Position numbers and translations under genes: made by a program
Notes under the pieces: generated by a model
Seen by the model: the letters and a program-made list of their open reading frames with translations, nothing else
Told to the model about the DNA's origin: nothing
Database searches by the model: none
Shown: in pieces, positions 55,635 to 64,000 of the stretch
Numbering within the stretch: position 1 is the first letter of the stretch
Layout of the letters: each line of letters opens with the position of its first letter
Origin: Symbiodinium kawagutii
Lineage: Eukaryota > Sar > Dinophyceae > Suessiales > Symbiodiniaceae
Direction: 5' to 3'
NCBI GenBank assembly: GCA_009767595.1
Contig: VSDK01028093.1
Coordinates: 82,105 to 146,104 of the forward strand
DNA: 64,000 nt

Positions 55635-55789
55635 AGGCACATGGGGCTCCGGCATACACTCACACAGCAAAAGGTACCAATTCGTCGCTATCTCGTCCAA
55701 ATTACGGTGATATATTGGCCTCATTTCGGGCATATCCAGTCGAATCAATTCAGCATTTTGTGGTGAATACGCTGTGTGCGTAATGGTGG
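55635..55789 (-). CDS. Exon of an upstream minus-strand gene or the CLC 5' region
   Basis: A 155-bp minus-strand segment with acceptor CACCATTGGCAG and donor GTGCCT/GTAAGA. The frame is open throughout: LIRLDMPEMRPIYHRN and DEIATNWYLLLCECMPE. Good splice sites and protein-like composition. The family is not recognised. It may code for the cytoplasmic N-terminus of the CLC protein. Confidence 0.45.
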
Positions 55790-55906
55790 CTGCCAATGGT
55801 GACAAACATGATGCAATGCGAACAGTCTTTCCCCCCACAATCACCTACAGCTTTTGCTACGCTTGAACGATCTCAACCGGGCAATGTATCATGCAAATGG
55901 CCGCCG

Positions 55907-56440
55907 TCATATCATAGGCCACATGGTCAATTGGGCCGTTGCCGGTTGGTGCCTTAGCCGTAGCCATCCGAGACTCTCCAACTGATCCAGGTGCTCTTTG
56001 TGGACCTCTTTGTTCATGAAGACCTCCGTCCCAGGGCGTGCAAGAAACACACAGGGCATGTTGAGGAAAACACGCAAACGGAATGGCAGGGATGCCAATA
56101 GCAGGGTCAGATTTTGGGGAGGAGCACGACACCACGCAATGATAGGCGAAAATAAGAACGACATATTTTCACTGCTGCCGCCAATGCTCTCCGCTACTAC
56201 TTCTGCTGCAATCAGAAGTGATACCATAACAACAGCAACAACAACCACAAGATCGGCAACCACGATCAAAATGTTATATTGCATAGGACAGAAAAACTCA
56301 AGAATCAACAAATTATGGGAGATTGTGCGATACTTTCTCCGGGTCATGTGAATGAGCTTCCCTGACACAGGGCTGTCAACTTCAATGGCAAACGAGGGAC
56401 GTTGGCGTCGTAATCTGAACGATAACCTTGGAGGACACAC
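55907..56440 (-). CDS. 177-codon ORF with a hydrophobic helix, unidentified
   Basis: A minus-strand ORF including ILIVVADLVVVVAVVMV, then SLPFRLRVFLNMPCVFLA, then EVHKEHLDQLESLGWLRL. The middle and end have coding-like third positions. It could be one long exon, or two exons joined by chance readthrough. A membrane anchor followed by a soluble helix is the simplest reading. No family recognised. Confidence 0.35.
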   Translation of the reverse strand: MCPPRLSFRLRRQRPSFAIEVDSPVSGKLIHMTRRKYRTISHNLLILEFFCPMQYNILIVVADLVVVVAVVMVSLLIAAEVVAESIGGSSENMSFLFSPIIAWCRAPPQNLTLLLASLPFRLRVFLNMPCVFLARPGTEVFMNKEVHKEHLDQLESLGWLRLRHQPATAQLTMWPMI

Positions 56441-57059
56441 GCGTCAAATTGGGGGCCCCCTTGGTAATTGCGAAAGGTGGTGTCAGTTCCAAGTGGGTCT
56501 TTGAACCCAATTGGTTATGGTGATCCTGGAATAAATCAAAAATTGGACCATCCCAACTTGGGTGATTGGTAGTGAACATGGGAGAGATTCTATGTACTCC
56601 TGGGTTAGAACTGTAGATGCACAATCAGGCATGTCATGTTTATCTGATTTTAGTGGTGCTTACTGGTTATATCTATGCACCTGTAAAAAACTATAATCAT
56701 TGTCATCAGCAGCAACCCCAGCAAAGTAAGTTGCCTGACTATGGAGCACCACATTGTACGCACATATCTCTCAATGGGAACAAGCCCCATCCAACGCAAA
56801 CCTATCATTCAGATTCATTCAGGGATAATTCGGGGTACAGCGAGTGGGCAGCAAACACGCACAGTCAAGCACCGATGTTTTTTTCCAAATTCCAAATGGT
56901 CAAAATCATCCATCTTCACCAGTCATTCCCGTCTGGTGAAACCACCAGTTGCATTTCCATTTCAACAAATGCGGATATGGAAATAGACATAAGCACGGCG
57001 CTTAAAGACATCCGAAAACTTGAAGCACTCTACTGTCCAAACTGGGGAAACCTCTGCAC

Positions 57060-57122
57060 CCTGAGCGCCGGGGGGCAAATCCACAGGAAGTGCGGTCGAT
57101 CTGCCCCTCGAGGCCGCTCGTC
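57060..57122 (-). CDS. Small exon-like segment, unidentified
   Basis: A 63-bp minus-strand segment (21 codons, phase 0): acceptor ATTGCTGAAG, frame DERPRGADRPHFLWICPP, donor CTCAGG/GTGCAG. GC-rich third positions. It lies in the series of minus-strand exons upstream of the CLC membrane domain. Confidence 0.4.
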
Positions 57123-57411
57123 CTTCAGCAATGCAAGGTTCACACTCGGTGTGACCATGTGAAACTGCCAGGTGCAACCCCCAAGGTGAAACCGGTGCGA
57201 GCCCCTGTTAACGGTTGGTTCATGTTGGTTCTACTTCGGTAATCCATGGTCCACCCAACCACAGAACGCATGGTGGGTTGCATCCGTTTTGAGCATTCGC
57301 CCCCAAACTAACTACCTGGAATATCGCCAACCCACCGCGGTGACACTGCATGGTTGGTCGACCTGTAATCTTTCAACTGTTCTTCCCAACACCCAGCCAA
57401 GCATCTTGATT

Positions 57412-57521
57412 GTCTGGTTGGTGGTTGAACCACCCCTATGCCCTATGAAAAATATTTGTCACTCAACCATTTGCTAAGATTACTACGAAAAATAAGGAAT
57501 GTTTAAAACCACCAACCAGAC
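57412..57521. repeat. MITE-like family 1, copy A
   Basis: Left end GTCTGGTTGGTGGTTGAAC and right end TTTAAAACCACCAACCAGAC are almost perfect inverted repeats. The interior has CCTATGAAAAATATT and GGAATGTTTAAAACC. 110 bp, non-coding. Confidence 0.85.
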
Positions 57522-57681
57522 CTTTTTTTTGTGGGCCCTTTTCGAGTTCGCCTGGGAAGATAACGGCCCAGGCCCTACATTTAAAACCACCCACCAGTTT
57601 TCCTTGATTGACCCCCAGGCCATGATTGTTCCCCGCCATTGTAGCCCGTCACAAGTTGCACCTCGGGGCTGTGGGTCCAAC

Positions 57682-57741
57682 CGTCCCAACAGATCCCAAA
57701 GAATCCAGGTCCTCGTCATCTGATTCGGGGTCATCCCCAGT
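57682..57741 (-). CDS. Acidic exon, unidentified
   Basis: A 60-bp minus-strand segment (20 codons, phase 0): acceptor CCTCTTCGAAG, frame TGDDPESDDEDLDSLGSV, donor GGGACG/GTTGGA. An acidic, Ser-rich cytoplasmic segment, as often found near the N-terminus of channels. Assigned only by strand and splice sites. Confidence 0.4.
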
Positions 57742-57987
57742 CTTCGAAGAGGTGGGACAATTACCTGGGCGGAGCTTACTCGGATGTGCAACCCCACTTA
57801 GTGGCTGATTTCGGGCCATGGTTCCAGGGCTTATACCTACCTCATAGGCTTATCTTGCAGGCTTATTTGCCATAGCTATGAGCCAGTTGACCAACTTGTC
57901 AAAGCAGTCACATGTGCCATATGCCAAGAATTTTCCCGGTTGGCCAATCTCTGCTTGTTTAACTTTTGTTAATCCCCCTTTTCAAAT

Positions 57988-58019
57988 AGTACCCCCCCCC
58001 CCCGAAAGGGGGTATCAGT
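57988..58019. repeat. Poly-C tract with hairpin potential
   Basis: A run of about 14 C residues is followed by GAAAGGGGGTAT, so GTACCCCC can pair with GGGGGTAT. Probably a slippage-prone site. Confidence 0.8.
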
Positions 58020-58947
58020 AGGAAATGTAAATTACCAACTCAGCATGGTCACCTAAAGGAAAGCAATGCTTGAAAGTTTCGACAAGACAAGCATGGGCCC
58101 ATGTGGACCCCACTGTGCCGAAGTTGGCTACAGCTGTGTGTTTGTTTTAGGGATGTTTCATGCCACATATGAGGTTGTCAATCATATAAGAACTGACATC
58201 ATGGATTGCCCTGGAGGATCCAGCAATACTGAACGAGTGATTGTTATCTTGAACCATGGTTCTTTAATAGCGCACGAGCTCTCATTTTTTTAACAACAAA
58301 ACAAATAGATCAAAGGACCAGGAATTAACAATTAGTTATATAATCAAATGGTCGAGCCCTATCATACTCCCTGTTGACTCCCCATGATTATTGCTGACAA
58401 CAGCCGGTGATTGAATAAACATCCTGGAAGTGCTTCTCCTAGGATGGGATCAACAGGTATAGAGGTTGGCTATATGCTTGCACACGCTACAAAATGACAG
58501 TAAAACAATGACCTTAACCAATAGAAGCCGTGTCCATGGAGCGAAACAAAAACCAACTAACAATCTCTCTGTGTTTGGTATGTTAGACCCACTAGTAGAA
58601 GTGGAAGGATGGTCGTGAAAATCAAGTGTTCACACCTTGATTTGGTGCCACATCGCAGACTTCCAGCCAGCATGGTTCCAAACATCCAAGCCAGCACGGT
58701 TCCAACCATCCAAGCATGAACCATTGGAGCATATATCAGGGCAAAACCACTTGGTCTCTGCTGGTCACCTCTTACCAGTTGCCAGATATTGCCAGCATCT
58801 GCGGACGTATGATGACTGACCAAACAAAACATTTTTGGGGGGGCGGTCTGATTAACTGGCAATCCCTCCGGCAAAAGCAAAGAGCCTCCAACCTATCCAA
58901 CCTCATGCCTCATTTCTTGATCGCCTCATTTGGAAAGCGGGAATACC

Positions 58948-59053
58948 TATACTGGTTCGTGGTTTCAACCCCTATGAAAAACATTAGTCAACCAACGTTT
59001 TCCTAGTACTTACCGGGGAAAACAAAACATGTTTAAAACCACCGGCCAGTATA
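58948..59053. repeat. MITE-like family 1, copy B
   Basis: Begins TATACTGGTTCGTGGTTTCA and ends TAAAACCACCGGCCAGTATA, terminal inverted repeats with TA at both borders, which suggests a TA target duplication. The interior CCCCTATGAAAAACATTAG is shared with the other copies. Confidence 0.85.
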
Positions 59054-59168
59054 GCAACTTGAACCACAAAGTCGCATCCTTTCAATCCTTGATGGCTCCT
59101 GCCAGTCATCCCGTAGCAACTTTCGAGGTCCAATCCCCACCAGGACGAACTATGAATCGCCTTGACAC

Positions 59169-59238
59169 CAAGGTGCCATAGGGACCACGAGCGCATAGGG
59201 ACTTGAGAATGGTCAAGCCAATTCCCAGGCAGATACCA
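59169..59238 (-). CDS. Membrane-helix exon, unidentified gene
   Basis: A 70-bp minus-strand segment: acceptor GCATTTTCAG, frame GICLGIGLTILKSLCARG then PYGTL, donor CTTG/GTGTCA. A Gly-rich transmembrane helix followed by a basic loop. It lies downstream of the exon at 59713-59803 on the same strand, but the phase does not connect directly. It may be part of the CLC gene 5' region or of a separate membrane protein. Confidence 0.45.
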
Positions 59239-59712
59239 CTGAAAATGCCATGCACGAAAGGTAGGAACAAAAGCCTCACATGGGGTCACTGAAACTCCGA
59301 GGAACTGCTGGGGGTGTCCAATGATGCACCTTCAAGCCGGGGCCCCAACATACGGACCAAGCGACTTGAAGCATTGCACTCCGCACCATCCAAAACCCTG
59401 ATGAAAAAAAGGGGTTTCAGTCACAATTGGTGGGTATCCCAGCCATGGTAGCACCGCAAGCTGATCATTCAAGGGAAGCAACCTCCTGCTCGCTGCCAAC
59501 TGAGATGGATGTCCCTTACCCTTAGCTCCCTCCGCGACACCAACTTGGTTGAGCTGTCGACAGCTAACGCATGTGACAAATGAGACATTTTTTTGGGTGA
59601 ATGGAGGTGACCAAAATTGCCGACAGCGGTACCACAAGAATAAAAACTTGGTTTTCTGATTTCTGCAGGATTAATCCTACCAGGGTAGCAAGGGCAACCC
59701 TTCGAAGTCAAC

Positions 59713-59803
59713 CTTCGCCCCATCCCCACAGTGCAACAAGCAACACGATGCCAAGAATGGTCACAGCGGCAACGGTCATCCACCCGACCAAGCGAACATA
59801 CTC
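59713..59803 (-). CDS. Membrane-helix exon, unidentified gene
   Basis: A 91-bp minus-strand segment: acceptor TTCACTGAG, frame EYVRLVGWMTVAAVT then ILGIVLLVALWGWGE, donor GAAG/GTTGAC. A clear transmembrane helix with GC-rich third positions. No family motif; neighbours on this strand are also membrane or acidic segments. Confidence 0.5.
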
Positions 59804-60833
59804 CTCAGTGAATCAATCAATACCCATCCGATGACTGCGGCGGTAACCTGCTAGGCCCCACCTATTTTGTGGGTTGCATGGGTCATGTCCGTGGAGGGTG
59901 CAAGGGTGTTGATTCACAAATCAATGGGCGGCTCAACGCACCCACGCATTCAATATCCTTGTTTGCTGTTGAGGGTCAGCATCTGAATCCTTCTCATCAT
60001 CGTCGTACGACTCCAAAGCTTCTAGACGCTCCCAAGATATTCCTCAGCCGACCAAGTTGTTCATGAAGGCAGCGCATCGAAAAAAACAAGTTCTAGATAT
60101 GGGACGCCTTGGGATATAGATTCCCAATTGCCCTCAAACCATGTCAAACCCAAACACCGTGCACCTGCAAGCATGGAGCTGCAAAAACATGGGTGTATAC
60201 ATTGATGAGCAATCACCCATGAGTCAGTCAAGAGTGTGTTATCCGGGCGAGCCATCGAACCACCCATTTGCAAACGATCATTGTTTTTTGGGATGACGCT
60301 CTCAGATTGGCAATTCAGGTAGTCCAAACATCCTCACATAATTTTAAAGCAAAAAAACCAGCTACTAGTTGTCTGAGAAGGCTGGCAGTAACTACCAGCC
60401 TTGCAGGCCAAGCCCCAACGAAGCAACCCCATGAAACAGCTGGGCACGGTCCAACAGCTGTTCTGCAGACCAGCTTCGATATCCAAACAAGTTGAAGGTC
60501 CTCACACATGTCAGGCTGCACCGGTTCTAGGCCGCCAAAATGCATGATTCCAGGGACTACGTGTGCGTTTTCTAGTGGAATTTGCATGACCATCATCGAC
60601 TAAAACCAAAACCCGGCAATGGCATGTCAAGGTAAACAGCGGCCAGGCAATGTATAACTGCATAATATCCCAAAGCCGTGTCATGGCTCTCCACCAGGCG
60701 GTGTCCTCTGACAAATTCTGTTGTTGTAGACCGTTGGCAGCACTTCATCCTTTAACCTAGCCGTGGGGATTGCGTGGGGTCATGGTGTTGCACGTGGCTA
60801 CCTCTGACTCCCTGCTGGTCTCATGTCTCTTAG

Positions 60834-60901
<68 letters not shown>
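60834..60901. repeat. (GAT)n microsatellite
   Basis: About 22 uninterrupted GAT/ATG triplets. The surrounding minus-strand ORFs of poly-Ile and poly-Ser are by-products. Confidence 0.95.
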
Positions 60902-61301
60902 TGCACTGTTTTTTGTGCTGGAACCTGTCCTTGCTGAAACAATGGAACCTGACAGCCTGACATTTCCATGAAACATCTTGTTGGTGATAATCCCCTACAT
61001 CTACCATTAATGAACCATATGGTTGATGATGGTCAATAGTCTTTATCCCTCAGTTGCCCCCAATTACTAACCATTAGTAGGTATTAATAGCCATCAACCA
61101 TTCTTGTTGGTCATCCCCTATTCTTAACCATTACTAGCCATATATCTAGCCATCATTGTTGGTGATCATCCCCTAGATTTACCCTTACTAGTCATATCTA
61201 GCCATCCTTAGCCCCCTGGATCCATCACTGGAAGGTGGGACATGGCGGACCAAGCACGGTACCACCGGCTCGCACGGCTCGCACGGCTCGCACCTCCTTA
61301 C

Positions 61302-61342
61302 GGCCAATTCCAGGTACTGTGCCATGTAGCGCCGCTCCCAAC
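61302..61342 (-). CDS. Micro-exon of 41 bp, unidentified gene
   Basis: On the minus strand, between a TTGCCTTCCCCAG acceptor and a TTGGCC/GTAAGG donor, the frame is WERRYMAQYLELA. Both splice sites match consensus well. Part of the minus-strand exon series of 55.6-63.1 kb. Confidence 0.5.
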
Positions 61343-61463
61343 CTGGGGAAGGCAACGGGGCACCCAGGTCGGCATGGGACATGACCCAAGCAGCAAATCT
61401 CAGGGTTGATAGCGGTCAATAGTGGCTAGGAACTAGCCAACCCATGATGTATTCTATAGATCA

Positions 61464-61580
61464 TATGGCTATGAGTCAATATTAACCAGCAATAATGGGG
61501 GACAATGACCAACCAATAATAAGGAAAACAATGGTTAATAGTAGGGAACCAGGGGTACAGGGTTTTGACCCATAGCCATA
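61464..61580. repeat. MITE-like family 2, copy 3 (inverted)
   Basis: Begins TATGGCTATGAGTCAATATT and ends TTTTGACCCATAGCCATA. Relative to the copies at 30265 and 39451 it is in reverse orientation (AGGGAACCAGGGGTACAGGG is the complement of their CCCTGTACCCCTGGTTCCC). Terminal inverted repeats are bordered by TA. Confidence 0.85.
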
Positions 61581-61785
61581 TAGATGGGTCATGCTGGTTA
61601 GTGAATAAATGGTTCATAATGGCTTGTAACTAACAGGTGGTTTCTCAAGCCACTTTGGGAACACCAAAGCTATGGATGGTTTTTGACCGTGTGTGTGGCT
61701 AATGTTGAGGATGATTTGGAAGTACCACTACTTTGAGAAACGTCCACATCATGATTGCTGATGATTGCTACCGGCAAACACCGCT

Positions 61786-61793
61786 CTGCTGCT

Positions 61794-61863
<70 letters not shown>
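61786..61863. repeat. Compound (CTG)n(ATG)n microsatellite
   Basis: About seven CTG triplets run directly into about nineteen ATG triplets without a change of register. Confidence 0.95.
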
Positions 61864-62207
61864 TTTAAATGATTGGTGAATGATCATAATGTTAGTCAAC
61901 ACGAAGGGGAATGACTACTGCAGTTCAATGAGGTGGGCATCATTAATGAGGGAGGGTTAGAAGGGGGTCAACGATGTTCCATGGCGATCGGTAATGATTA
62001 CTGTAATAATGCAGTTAGTAACACTAAATGTTGACACACGAAATTGGCAAGTAGCAAGTCTGATGTTGGTCAATAGTTAAATGTACTGGCGACTCACTTC
62101 CTGGGTTTTACTGTAATCCGCAAAAAATAAAGCACGGAGTTCACACGATCCCACTTGCTTGCATAAAAATGGTTGCCATTGCTGCAGGAGTGCCTACTAG
62201 AAGCTAC

Positions 62208-62302
62208 CTGATAAAACATTGCAAAATCGGTATTCATGCGGTTCACTTGGCAGGGGACCAGGTAGTTCAAAGGGAATTCCGTTAGCTCTCCATCATTGGC
62301 AA
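62208..62302 (-). CDS. Exon of the upstream minus-strand gene, unidentified
   Basis: A 95-bp minus-strand exon: acceptor CATGTTTTCAG, frame ANDGELTEFPLNYLVPC then QVNRMNTDFAMFYQ, donor TATCAG/GTAGCT. Very good splice sites and open frame. No family recognised. Confidence 0.55.
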
Positions 62303-62984
62303 CTGAAAACATGCCGGCATATGACATGTCTGTCTATCTATCCGTCCACCTAATTTGTCTCTCCCCCTCACTCTCTCCCACTCTCTCTCCATCGTCATCT
62401 CTGTGAGTTTAGCCAAGGGTTGTCTCATCCATTAGTTGCAATTCTCATTGAGCATCCCTTGAGTCCCTTTTGAAAAGCAGCTTTTCCCCTTTTTACTGCC
62501 GTTTCGTACACATCGCTGGAGTTGCCGAAGGGTCCGTTCAAACGTCTATCTGATCTCCCACAAAACATCCATGATACCCCACCCATTCGATGGGCGAGGC
62601 ACCATCAACGGATAGGGTCATCACAACACTATGGGCTCTGTGGATCATGGGGGATCGGTTGGAAACATCAACAGGCTGGCAGGGGCCCATGTCATCGATA
62701 ATTGGCGGCAAGGCTGGGGATCTGGGCTATCCGATGCTCCAACCAACAGCCAGCCTAAAACCCAGCCAACCAACCACCAATCCAACCAACCAATCTACAA
62801 TCCAACCAACATCATCAACCAATCCATCCAACAACCATCTGGTGAACAGTAATACTTGATCAACCAACCGATCCGACTCGGCCTAGCAACCTCCCAACCA
62901 GGTGCTTGGGACCCAGGTGTTGTCCAAGGCACATTGGGATCTCCTTCCTTCAAACTTCCAGGGCCACCGGGGGCACAGCAGCAC

Positions 62985-63065
62985 CTCCGTACAGAGCCGG
63001 GCGCGCCAGCGCCAGAAGTGGAGCCAGGACTCCTTGATGGCGGCCTCGTACTCCATCGTGAAGAC
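62985..63065 (-). CDS. Exon of the upstream minus-strand gene, unidentified
   Basis: An 81-bp minus-strand exon (27 codons, phase 0): acceptor CTGCCCTTGAG, frame VFTMEYEAAIKESW then LHFWRWRARLCTE, donor ACGGAG/GTGCTG. G or C in nearly all third positions, which singles out this frame among several overlapping open ones. Aromatic and basic composition; family unknown. Confidence 0.55.
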
Positions 63066-64000
63066 CTCAAGGGCAGACCACCGCAACGGCCCATGGACCC
63101 CATGGACGGATGAACCAGCCCTGCACTGCGCGGAGTTTGACCGGGATACAGCTATATGCATATGCACATGTATATGTTGAGAATTTTGCTCCTATGCCCA
63201 CTTTTCTGCAATCAACATTTCAAATTTGCATTTGAAAAACGCAAATATGAAATACTTGACATCTCTGAGCATATGCTTAGACATACTGCATATGGTTGGC
63301 CACGTCATAGCTTCTGATATTGTTGCTGGTAGGGTGTAGTGATTATACCTGCTAGTTCATAGCAACTCATGGTTCTGGAATAGTCTGATTGCTGCCCAAC
63401 TGCTCACGCAAATGCCTGATGTACATTAAGAACACATGAAAATGAACAGGGATGAGCCATCACTTCCAACTCACCAGCAAGCCTCGCATGACGCCACTAC
63501 CTGGTTGACATGCCGTAGGTTGCATGGTTGCCTCTTAGTCGGCTTCCATTTGAGAATGGTGCCAAAGATTGATCAAGTATCCTCTGTTAAAAATCAGCCA
63601 TTTATAGGTGATTTCCCAGGGATTCCCCAAAGAATAGTAATTTTGCACTTCCAGGTCAGTTTAGCCGATCGAGCCATCGTATGCCAGCCACGGTGACATG
63701 AGGGGGACCACGTCCCTATATGTCTTTCTGGGCAAGGTTGCCGCCGGCGAGGTATCTATGCAAAACTCAAGAGGTTGGAGGCATCCACGTGGTCAATCAT
63801 CCTGACTGAGCCATTCCGGAGTTTAGCCTAAATATTAGCTAATTGTAACTCGTGGGCTATCCATTCCCTCAATCAAGCTATTTCTGATGTTACATCTCCA
63901 ATGCCGATTCATCCATCCTTTTGCTGTTGAGATGTTTATGAACAAAAAATGCCATGGGAACCGGCGTCTCCAAACGAGAATGGTTTTCTTCAAGACCTGC
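63066..64000. other. Right end of the window, no gene recognised
   Basis: A plus-strand ORF of 86 codons (63436-63696) lacks features. A short plus-strand frame near 63709-63750 (LYVFLGKVAAGE, followed by GTATCT) could be an exon but has little support. Confidence 0.35.

Noticed and set aside
60315-60596. 93-codon hydrophobic minus-strand ORF
   Set aside because: Looks membrane-like near its end, but lacks splice sites and coding bias; left as chance.

Overview
The window looks like nuclear DNA of a dinoflagellate, most likely a symbiodiniacean or other suessialean. No organism label was available, so this is inference. The reasons are: a LINE-type retrotransposon whose first ORF carries a C5-cytosine methyltransferase, an association known from Symbiodinium; host genes split into many short exons of 40-160 bp with high GC in third codon positions; pentatricopeptide-repeat coding; a degenerate TTTAGGG tract; and abundant low-complexity, satellite and MITE-like DNA. 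No operons, rRNA, tRNA or CRISPR arrays were seen.

Layout. 1-3008 holds two unrelated satellites (about 260 bp and about 214 bp units) that share a CACTTAGAAC box, which reappears inverted at 3043-3137. From 4282 to 26022 the minus strand carries short PPR-like exons that join in frame in several places. An 11.2-kb retrotransposon (5377-16542, plus strand) sits in one intron of this gene, antisense to it, flanked by a perfect 30-bp direct repeat (5347-5376 and 16543-16572). The element has ORF1 (1789 aa: cytosine methyltransferase, a duplicated domain of unknown function, coiled coil) and ORF2 (1835 aa: AP-type endonuclease, reverse transcriptase, zinc finger, RNase H, unknown tail). Both ORFs are in the same reading frame, separated by one UGA in the context UGA CUA G, the classic leaky-stop signal.

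From 26 to 36 kb there is mostly low-complexity intergenic or intronic DNA with a few isolated exon-like islands and a 0.73-kb GAT/GAA array. From about 36.3 to 53.7 kb the minus strand encodes a CLC-type chloride channel or Cl-/H+ exchanger, recognised exon by exon in the expected order: GSG motif, GREGP, GxxxG region, FEE, later helices, and two CBS-domain segments. Its introns contain a 176-bp tandem array, MITE-like elements and a TTTAGGG-like tract. From 55.6 to 63.1 kb more minus-strand exons encode acidic and membrane-spanning segments. They may be the 5' part of the same gene or of a separate membrane-protein gene. Three dispersed repeat families, two with terminal inverted repeats, occur several times each.

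Exon limits were set by eye from splice consensus and reading phase. Where two neighbouring exons join in phase to rebuild a known motif this is stated; elsewhere the limits are approximate.
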